Part shown: in pieces, positions 7,446-12,850 of the stretch
Layout: every line of letters begins with the position of its first letter
Position numbering within the stretch: the first letter of the stretch is position 1
DNA from: Desulfobacteraceae bacterium
Lineage (GTDB): Bacteria; Desulfobacterota; Desulfobacteria; Desulfobacterales; UBA5616
NCBI GenBank assembly: GCA_030620375.1
Contig: JAUXEW010000060.1
Span: 1 to 12,850, forward strand
DNA: 12,850 nt
Reading direction: 5' to 3'
Program-made: the position numbers and the translations under genes
Notes under the pieces: model-generated
What the model saw: the letters and a program-made list of their open reading frames with translations, nothing else
Databases searched by the model: none
Told to the model about the DNA's origin: nothing

Positions 7446-8492
7446 TCAATTTGGATACACATATACACCCTGATATTTGATACCCTGAAAGTTTTCCAGA
7501 TACGCCTTGTGAAGTGTTTCAGGATCAAATGCCTTCAAAAAATCAGGGTAGAACCATTTAGCCAGATAACTTGTTCCTATGATGGCCCTCGGACCTGTCC
7601 AGATTTCATTGGCGATCACATAGATTCTGCCCTCCTTTACGGCTCCAATATGATCCCAGGCAGGCCGGGCCATGATTTTGTTTCTAATATTTTTAAGGGC
7701 TCCCACACCAGTCATGGTGTAGCATGTGTCGCAAGTGCTACGCGTCGTAACTTTGACAATAACATTCGGATCGCGCATCAAAATCCATTCAGGAGTCACC
7801 TCGGGATAAGGTATGGAAAGATTCGAGGCGACATTGTGACCACCAGCCAGGGCACACATACTATGACCGCCCGAGCCGGGACCGGTGGTATGGTAGTTGG
7901 AATCACCCTCGATGTAGACGTCAGGACGACGGGTAACATTTCTCAACATTTCTCGCATATGGTTCAGATGGTACCGGTACCAGGCTGTAAGTTCCCTGGC
8001 CTCTTTTTCTTTCTCTAAAATGCGGCCAAGGGTTTCCACCTCTTTTTCCAGACTGTCGAGCTTAAAGAAATCGAGACGGATCACCTGGATGCCAAAGGGT
8101 TTAAGTTTTTTCTCCATATCCCGGCCGGGACGCTGCGCATAGCACAACACCGCATCAGGATTTAACTCAACAACCAGCTCATAATTGAGCCCCTTCCAGC
8201 TCCCGACTTTCGGTTTATCCTTTAATTTGGGCCAGAATAGAGGATCGTCTGCAATATCCGAATACACGCCTGCCACAAGATCCTCCGCCCCCAAAGCCCG
8301 AATGATTTCCAGGGCGTCGGAGGTTAAGACCACCAGTCTTTTGACAGGCAGCCTTACCTCCACAGATCTCCCTGTAGCATCTCTTATGCTGAGGTTCTTC
8401 CTTTCGGTTGTTTGGCCGGTTATTCCTAAGGTTGAAACAAGCGAACAAAAAAAGAGTATTAAAATGGATATTGTGATAATATATTTTTTCAT
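7446..8492 (-). CDS. periplasmic substrate-binding protein of the ABC importer (BtuF/FecB-like)
   Basis: A 348-residue exported protein. Residues 1-24 are a signal peptide (KK, then a long hydrophobic stretch); C16 is not in a proper lipobox, so it is probably soluble in the periplasm. The mature part shows the class III binding-protein pattern: RLVVLTSDALEIIRALGAEDLVAGV (52-76), VELNPDAVLC (108-117), GPGSGGHSMCALAGGHNVA (204-222) and EWILMRDPNVIVKV (235-248). A CDTC pair (C254, C257) with H210 and H219 is unusual for the family and might touch a metal centre. The gene lies 19 bp after the TonB receptor and 19 bp before the permease. No clear Shine-Dalgarno precedes the ATG, hinting at translation coupled to the receptor gene. 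Ligand class (iron chelate, corrinoid or other) cannot be decided. Confidence 0.92.
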   Translation of the reverse strand: MKKYIITISILILFFCSLVSTLGITGQTTERKNLSIRDATGRSVEVRLPVKRLVVLTSDALEIIRALGAEDLVAGVYSDIADDPLFWPKLKDKPKVGSWKGLNYELVVELNPDAVLCYAQRPGRDMEKKLKPFGIQVIRLDFFKLDSLEKEVETLGRILEKEKEARELTAWYRYHLNHMREMLRNVTRRPDVYIEGDSNYHTTGPGSGGHSMCALAGGHNVASNLSIPYPEVTPEWILMRDPNVIVKVTTRSTCDTCYTMTGVGALKNIRNKIMARPAWDHIGAVKEGRIYVIANEIWTGPRAIIGTSYLAKWFYPDFLKAFDPETLHKAYLENFQGIKYQGVYVYPN

Positions 8493-8511
8493 TGAGAAGT
8501 AATTTATCCGT

Positions 8512-10659
8512 CTACAAATCGATTGTTACCCCTATTTCCAGGTATCTGCCATCAATTGGATAATACAGGTGTGCCGGGCTGCCGTCTGCGTTTCTTTTGC
8601 CCGTTTCATTGAATTTATTTTCCACCTCTCTGTTAAAAATGTTATTGCCGAGAACCCAGATCTTATAATGCTTCCGCGTGTATGACAGCATGGCATCGGC
8701 CGTAACATAATCATTAATCTCATAGCGATTCAGCACATCTATATACTGCTTGCCGTAGTAGTTCACATCAGTGCTGAACTTAAAATAGTCCAGAAAATAA
8801 AAATCCAAACCGAAGGTGGATGTAAAATTCGGGACATGGGGGACTTTCTCATCGGAAATGTCAACGTTCTCCCGGGTGTCTTCGGAAGGCGTTTGACCCC
8901 ATATATACGCCCTGAATGTCGCATCATTCCACTCGGCATCCTGATAAGCCCCCAAAAAACGGTATCCCAAATACGGACAAAGGTGCCCCGTCGCTTCCAC
9001 TTCAATGCCCTGATGTTCGGATTCTCCAACATTTCTGTAGCCCTTCCAGTCTGACTCATCGTAAAGCGACAGAAACTTATCCTTTACCTTCATGTAATAA
9101 GCCGTGAGGACCAAACTGAGCTTTGAACCAAAATAGTGTTTATAGCCAAGTTCGTAAGTAAAATATTCTTCAGCCTCTAAATCCTCGGCCCTGTTCTGGT
9201 CATCACCATATTCCATAGCATATTTGTAATATTGAAGCACCGGATACCAATAGGATCGTGAAACCGAAGCATAGAGGGTGGAATCGGGGACAGGGTGAAA
9301 GGCCGGGGTGATATTCCAGCTAAAATCGGTGTGGTCGTTTGTAACTTTTTTAGGCTCCTTGTTTCTGACGTCATAATCGACACTGTCAACCCGGCCACTA
9401 AAATTGAGTTCCCAATGCTCGCTGAAGTCCAGTTCATTGCTCAAAAAAAGACCCCACCGTTCCCTTTCGGTATCCAAGGTTCCCTTCGTCATAGCAGTCT
9501 CTTGCGAAGATGAAAAAGGGAGCGGAGACCATGGGTATGTCTTCTTCTGATCAAACTCAATATTTTCATAATCCGCCCCAAAAGTGGGCGTATATTTTAT
9601 TTCGTCAAAGCGGAAGTGGTAGCCTCCCGCAACCCTGGCTAAAAATCGATCCTGGTCCCGGTCTTCCTGGTAATCATAGTAGGAACTAGTTTTGCTAGCG
9701 CCGGGATCGAGTCTCTTGGGCAGGTATTTATACACATGATCCGTGTGATCATAAGAAACAAAACCGTTGATAAAAGAATCCGTTCCTTCGTTCTTAAATC
9801 TGAGACTCGTTGCAACATTTTCATACTCGTTTTCCCGGTTGTGTATCAGGGTAGGATTAGTTTCTGACTTGGGAAAAATCTTGTCACGCCGATAGTTGTC
9901 AACCTGCCATTTGGTCTTACCATATATTGTGTCGTAGTCCACCTTTTGCCAGCTCAGATTGAAACCCAGACGGGTATCATCTGAAGAGTTGTAGCCAACA
10001 CCCAAACGGGCAGTACCTCTTTGTTTGTGGTCTTCCTCGTAACCATCCGTATCCAAAACAGAACCGCTAAGAGCATAATCCCATTTTGCAGTTCGTCCCG
10101 TGATATCGGCCGACCCCTTCCAGGTGCCCCAGGAGCCATAGGATGCGCCCGTTTTGACTTGGGGGGAGCCCTCCTTCCCCTTTTTTGTGATGATGTTGAT
10201 CACGCCTCTGGCTGCATCAGGGCCAAATGCGATGCTTCCTGAAGATCGAAGCACTTCGATTCGCTCGATATCGGAGACGGGTATGGCGTCGTATTCTGTG
10301 TAATTGGAAATGCCACTATTAGCGGGAACACCATCTATCAAGACCAAAACACCCGGAGACTGGGGACCTCGATTTCCCCTGAATGTCATCCGGTCTCGGC
10401 TATCACTGTCTTTAACAATCCCGGGAATATTCTCCACGACCTCCACTATGTTTTTTGCACCCATTTCCTCGATTTCCTCACCAGTGATAATGGTGATGCT
10501 AGCAGGAGCTTCCACCAGCTTCCTACCCATTCGGGGGGCGGTGACGACAATTTCTTGAAGTTTAATAGTTTCATTCTTCGCTTCCTCTGCCCAGCCCCAC
10601 CGGGGCATAACAATACCCATAATACCTGCTAAAATAACAATCAGTTTTAATCCTTTCAT
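8512..10659 (-). CDS. TonB-dependent outer-membrane receptor
   Basis: A 715-residue outer-membrane receptor. Signal peptide 1-24 ends at GWA; the TonB box follows at about 31-40 (TIKLQEIVVT). The plug domain covers about 47-160, with VLVLIDGVPAN (104-114), IERIEVLRSSGSIAFG (131-146) and RGVINIITKKG (151-161). The rest is a 22-strand barrel rich in aromatic/charged alternation. In size and plug sequence it resembles receptors of the BtuB/CirA/FepA group, which bring metal chelates or corrinoids into the periplasm using TonB energy. The last residue is Leu rather than the common Phe. A strong AGAGGGGG ribosome site precedes the ATG. It is the first gene of the operon and passes its ligand to the binding protein encoded 19 bp downstream. 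No tonB/exbBD genes occur in the window. Confidence 0.95.
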   Translation of the reverse strand: MKGLKLIVILAGIMGIVMPRWGWAEEAKNETIKLQEIVVTAPRMGRKLVEAPASITIITGEEIEEMGAKNIVEVVENIPGIVKDSDSRDRMTFRGNRGPQSPGVLVLIDGVPANSGISNYTEYDAIPVSDIERIEVLRSSGSIAFGPDAARGVINIITKKGKEGSPQVKTGASYGSWGTWKGSADITGRTAKWDYALSGSVLDTDGYEEDHKQRGTARLGVGYNSSDDTRLGFNLSWQKVDYDTIYGKTKWQVDNYRRDKIFPKSETNPTLIHNRENEYENVATSLRFKNEGTDSFINGFVSYDHTDHVYKYLPKRLDPGASKTSSYYDYQEDRDQDRFLARVAGGYHFRFDEIKYTPTFGADYENIEFDQKKTYPWSPLPFSSSQETAMTKGTLDTERERWGLFLSNELDFSEHWELNFSGRVDSVDYDVRNKEPKKVTNDHTDFSWNITPAFHPVPDSTLYASVSRSYWYPVLQYYKYAMEYGDDQNRAEDLEAEEYFTYELGYKHYFGSKLSLVLTAYYMKVKDKFLSLYDESDWKGYRNVGESEHQGIEVEATGHLCPYLGYRFLGAYQDAEWNDATFRAYIWGQTPSEDTRENVDISDEKVPHVPNFTSTFGLDFYFLDYFKFSTDVNYYGKQYIDVLNRYEINDYVTADAMLSYTRKHYKIWVLGNNIFNREVENKFNETGKRNADGSPAHLYYPIDGRYLEIGVTIDL

Positions 10660-10804
10660 TACAACCCCCTCTATACGCTTTTAACAATTGAATACCTTGC
10701 AACACTTATCAGATGAAGGAGGGAAGCCCGGTCGCGATATAATTACCTGAAATCGCATCCCAACATTTTACTATCCACCTTATTGCTGCGCCTGATTTTC
10801 CAAT

Positions 10805-10859
10805 AAAAAAGCCAGGAATGCTGAACTGGACTACGATCCAATCTAGCCTTCCTGGCTTT
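10805..10859 (-). terminator. intrinsic terminator (stem-loop plus T run)
   Basis: AAAGCCAGGAA (10808-10818) and TTCCTGGCTTT (10849-10859) are perfect 11-bp arms. Inside, after one mismatch, GCT/AGC and then TGGA/TCCA (10827-10830 with 10837-10840) extend the fold. Read on the - strand, the stem ends in six consecutive T. This should stop transcription coming from the cyclase gene, whose stop codon lies 134 bp upstream. It also lies between a possible promoter at about 10927-10955 and the TonB receptor gene, so it could instead end a short RNA or act as an attenuator. Confidence 0.8.
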
Positions 10860-10926
10860 ATATTTTTACAGTTAAATCTAAATAAGTTTTTTGGGAATGC
10901 GCAATTTCATATTACGCCTTGAAAAT

Positions 10927-10955
10927 TAATTAGGCTTATTGTTCTTTTTTGTCAA
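10927..10955 (-). promoter_or_regulatory. possible sigma-70-type promoter facing the TonB operon
   Basis: On the - strand a perfect TTGACA (10955-10950) is followed after 17 bases by the weak TAATTA (10932-10927); ATTAAT at a 19-base spacing is a slightly better -10 match. Transcription would start near 10920 and run into the terminator at 10805-10859, giving an RNA of roughly 115 bases unless the terminator is read through into the receptor gene. The -35 match is strong but the -10 is poor, so this is a candidate only. Confidence 0.35.
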
Positions 10956-10992
10956 CAGGTAATTTTGGTTTCATATGGACACTATTTAACGG

Positions 10993-12441
10993 TTACAAAA
11001 CTCTATACAGTTCAACCGGTTCGTTTTTACCTCGGATGGGGGTTTCCTTTAGCTTTTCTAAATCAATATTATGATCAAGATCGGCCCGGGTCGTGGCACT
11101 GATCAGGATATCGGTGCCAAAATCTTTGTTCAGCTCCTGTATGCGTGAAGCAAGATTTACGGTATCACCGATAAGCGTGTAGGACAACCGATCGGGACTG
11201 CCGATATTCGCGGCAAGGACCTGGCCGGTGTGAATGCCGATACCATGCTGAAGCGGCGGAAAACCTTTCTGTTGCAACTCGTGGTTGACTTGATTAAGTC
11301 GCCGTCGCATTTCAAGAGCCGATCTTACGGCTTGAGCGGGGTGATTCTCCAAGGGGAGAGGGGCTCCGAAAACAGCTTCGATTTCATCACCAATGAATTG
11401 CAATACCAGTCCCTGGTAATGATTAATCGCTTCGGTCATTTCTTTAAAATAGCCGTTTATGATTTTGGCCACTTGGTCTGGCGGTGTTGTTTCCACAAGC
11501 GGCGTAAAATTTCTCAAGTCTGCAAAGAGAACGGTAACCCTCTTCAGTTCACCATCCAGTGGAATATGTCCTTTTAGTATTTCATCTCTTATTTCTTTTG
11601 TGACATATTTACCAAATGTCTCCTTGATAAAATCACGTTCTTGAAGTCCATCGACCATCTGATTAAAATTTTTAGACAGGGACCCTATTTCGTCATTGGA
11701 TGTTACAGGAATGGTAATGCTAAGATCTCCCTGTGCAATTCTTCCGGCACTCTGGGAAAGGATTTCTATGGGTTTGGCAAATTTTCGGGCAAACCAATAT
11801 CCTAGCAGCCGCGTTAAAAACAGAAGCATAAGGGGAATGACGAATAAATAAGTTCCCAGTATTTTCAGAATACCGCCAATCCCTTGTCTGTTAAAGGTTA
11901 CCCTCAAGAAATAGTGGTTTAAATCATTCTCTCCGGTAATATTATTAAAAAGCGAGAGGTTTTCCTGGGTAATAAAAAAATGGAAATTTAATAAAAGAAA
12001 TGGTAATTTTAATGGGCGGTTCAATCTTTTAAGAAAAGCATCGTTGACCGGTTCCGCATGGATGACTTTGTCTTCTTCAAAGTATAACCGGTACCAAGCC
12101 GCTTCTTCGGTCACTCTGCAATAGATTGAAATATCCTGGATAGCATAAAGGTCTGGTGTAATATTGGTAACCGCTTTTATAATGGTGAAAAGGTCCGGCC
12201 GGTAGTGGTTTACGCTGTGCCATATAAAGTCACTCTCATTTTGCTGTTCCAGTTGTTTAAATTGGGAGTGAATAAAGTGGGTAACGGTGGCAACCAGGTT
12301 TTGTCTGAACGCCATCAAATATAAAATAGAAGTTGCGTAAAATATAATGATACCGAAAATCATGAAATAAAACGTCATTTTTCGGCTGACAGAGGATCTC
12401 CAGAACGCCATCAGAGATTTAATATGGGCTAAGGCCTTCAT
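10993..12441 (-). CDS. membrane-bound class III adenylate/guanylate cyclase with HAMP domain
   Basis: A 482-residue inner-membrane signalling enzyme. TM1 is at about 23-45 and TM2 at about 191-215; between them is a 145-residue periplasmic sensor region with no recognised domain. A HAMP linker follows (about 215-268), then a class III cyclase domain (about 298-480). Metal-binding D308 (FADLRNF) and D352 (FIGDE) and transition-state N429 and R433 (DTVNLASRI) are all present, so it should be active. At the purine-reading positions there is Q348 where Lys is usual and T422 where Asp or Thr is usual. The product is most likely cAMP, not certain. The ATG at 12441 has a weak ribosome site; M11 or M22 are alternatives. 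It is followed by a terminator and is probably expressed separately from the TonB operon. Confidence 0.92.
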   Translation of the reverse strand: MKALAHIKSLMAFWRSSVSRKMTFYFMIFGIIIFYATSILYLMAFRQNLVATVTHFIHSQFKQLEQQNESDFIWHSVNHYRPDLFTIIKAVTNITPDLYAIQDISIYCRVTEEAAWYRLYFEEDKVIHAEPVNDAFLKRLNRPLKLPFLLLNFHFFITQENLSLFNNITGENDLNHYFLRVTFNRQGIGGILKILGTYLFVIPLMLLFLTRLLGYWFARKFAKPIEILSQSAGRIAQGDLSITIPVTSNDEIGSLSKNFNQMVDGLQERDFIKETFGKYVTKEIRDEILKGHIPLDGELKRVTVLFADLRNFTPLVETTPPDQVAKIINGYFKEMTEAINHYQGLVLQFIGDEIEAVFGAPLPLENHPAQAVRSALEMRRRLNQVNHELQQKGFPPLQHGIGIHTGQVLAANIGSPDRLSYTLIGDTVNLASRIQELNKDFGTDILISATTRADLDHNIDLEKLKETPIRGKNEPVELYRVL

Positions 12442-12503
12442 TCGAATCTCAAAAATAATATGTTCAAATTTGGTATCCTAAAATCAAAGCAAATCTTTGC
12501 GGT

Positions 12504-12548
12504 CGTGAACCAGCAATGCGAGCGCATTCTTCGTAGCTTGCTACGGGG
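12504..12548 (+). repeat. REP-like palindromic element, copy B
   Basis: It begins with CGTGAACCAGCAATGCG, 16 of 17 identical to the head of copy A at 2743, and carries the same TAGCTTGCT core 29 bases further on (30 in copy A). It folds as two adjacent stems: AATGCG/CGCATT (12515-12520 with 12523-12528) and CTTCGTAGC/GCTACGGGG (12529-12548, two G-T pairs). Copy A folds differently around the same core. It lies just upstream of the cyclase gene. Confidence 0.65.
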
Positions 12549-12630
12549 AGGCTTCAATCATTCACCCCTTTAACAACCAGTTGCTTTACGCCAATTTCGT
12601 CTATAGCCGGTTTCATGGTCATTCACGCAG

Positions 12631-12655
12631 TCTATCAACCGGATCCGGTGATAGA
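12631..12655. repeat. 25-bp palindrome with one bulged base
   Basis: TCTATC(A)ACCGGA is followed directly by TCCGGTGATAGA: twelve base pairs of dyad symmetry with no loop and a single extra A at 12637. The inner twelve bases (12638-12649) are a perfect palindrome. CGGTTTC (12608-12614) and GAAACCG (12654-12660) form an additional outer pair. It could be an operator for a dimeric regulator or part of a mobile-element end. Confidence 0.6.
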
Positions 12656-12740
12656 AACCGTTGACAGGGTAACAAAAAAAGGTGGATACTGCAAGTTGAA
12701 CCGTAATTTTATTAAATCTACATTTTTCTCGATTTAACAT

Positions 12741-12815
12741 AAGTGGATCATCTCCCGATTAGTTGGTGTTAATTCAAAATAAGTGGGTTATCTCCAATTG
12801 AGCAGGTGTGATCCC
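12741..12815 (+). repeat. imperfect 40-bp tandem duplication
   Basis: AAGTGGATCATCTCC (12741-12755) recurs as AAGTGGGTTATCTCC (12781-12795), exactly 40 bases later, and GGTGT recurs inside both units at the same offset. About two thirds of the first 35 aligned positions agree. Repeated short blocks near one end are seen in IS21-like insertion sequences, but no transposase lies in the window, so the assignment is open. Confidence 0.5.
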
Positions 12816-12823
12816 AGAGGGTA

Positions 12824-12850
12824 CAAGGGATCAAGGATTCAAGGGTTCGA
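12824..12850 (+). repeat. 8-bp tandem repeat tract running off the window
   Basis: Three units in a row, CAAGGGAT, CAAGGATT and CAAGGGTT, begin at 12824, 12832 and 12840. The tract is cut by the window end, so its real length is unknown. Confidence 0.5.

Larger units (their letters stand above)
10660..10992. other. intergenic region upstream of the TonB operon
   Basis: This 333-bp gap lies between two - strand genes. It contains a promoter-like TTGACA (10950-10955), a small stem GCGCAA/TTACGC (10899-10904 with 10912-10917) and the large terminator-type hairpin at 10805-10859. Between the hairpin and the receptor gene lie about 145 bases holding the operon's own promoter; a weak candidate on the - strand is TTGGGA with a TATATC-like box 16 bases later. 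I looked for a cobalamin riboswitch core (GCCACTG-type) and for a Fur-like box and found neither. Confidence 0.5.
12442..12850. other. gene-free, repeat-rich region at the window end
   Basis: No convincing gene is found in these 409 bases. They hold a second REP-like element (12504-12548), a long bulged palindrome (12631-12655), a 40-bp imperfect tandem duplication (12741-12815) and an 8-bp repeat tract (from 12824 to the edge). Such a mix is common where mobile-element ends or remnants lie between genes. The promoter of the cyclase gene should lie at the left end; TATTAT just upstream of its ATG is a weak -10 candidate. Confidence 0.55.

Noticed and set aside
7427..7528. Upstream starts for the permease
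   Set aside because: They fall within the 3' end of the binding-protein gene; the start at 7426 has a ribosome site and gives the normal family length.
10660..10992. Cobalamin riboswitch or Fur box upstream of the TonB receptor
   Set aside because: I looked for a GCCACTG-type B12-box core and for a Fur-like GATAATGATAATC pattern on both strands and found neither; covariance-model scans would be decisive.
12570..12740. Open frame of 56 codons on the - strand
   Set aside because: It begins with ATG but has no convincing ribosome site or domain, crosses the palindrome at 12631-12655, and two other frames are about as protein-like over the same stretch.
1..12850. CRISPR arrays, tRNA or rRNA genes
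   Set aside because: No regularly spaced direct repeats with spacers, no cloverleaf-like sequence and no rRNA-like stretch were seen.

Overview
The window looks like a chromosomal segment of an anaerobic, Gram-negative bacterium, most plausibly a sulfate-reducing or related Desulfobacterota (deltaproteobacterial) lineage. This is an inference from gene content: a ferredoxin-fused nitroreductase, a TonB receptor with a FecBCD-type ABC transporter, genes of types also found in methanogenic archaea, and REP-like palindromes between genes. No marker gene fixes the taxonomy.

Layout. (1) Positions 52-2666, + strand: a three-gene redox cassette encoding a small DUF3237-type protein, a 2[4Fe-4S]-ferredoxin/nitroreductase fusion and an FAD/NAD(P)-binding Rossmann oxidoreductase. 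(2) Positions 2667-3021: a convergent intergenic gap holding a REP-like palindrome. (3) Positions 10659 down to 3022, - strand: a seven-gene operon-like array. In transcription order it encodes a TonB-dependent outer-membrane receptor, a periplasmic binding protein, a FecCD-type permease, an ABC ATPase, a FeoB-like 'Gate'/nucleoside-recognition membrane protein, a TPR protein with a His-rich tail and a DUF2117-type protein. The genes are spaced by 19 bp, 19 bp, a 1-bp overlap, a 16-bp overlap, 16 bp and a 4-bp overlap, so co-expression is very likely. (4) Positions 10660-10992: a gap with a strong stem-loop terminator and, upstream of it, a TTGACA promoter-like box, which could bound a leader or small RNA. 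(5) Positions 12441 down to 10993, - strand: a membrane-bound HAMP/class III nucleotide cyclase. (6) Positions 12442-12850: no supported gene, but a second REP-like copy, a long palindrome, a 40-bp imperfect tandem duplication and an 8-bp repeat tract.

How the genes work together. The receptor, binding protein, permease and ATPase form a complete path for carrying a scarce chelate (siderophore, metal complex or corrinoid-like ligand) from outside the cell to the cytoplasm. The unusual part is the distal trio (Gate protein, TPR, DUF2117). It is coupled to the ATPase by a 16-bp overlap but has clearly higher GC (57-60% in sampled lines, against 42-50% for the transporter and receptor). It may be an acquired, previously undescribed module that processes, releases or moves the imported metal or ligand. 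The substrate cannot be read from the sequence, and no cobalamin riboswitch or Fur box was seen. This operon is the best candidate for a novel system in the window.
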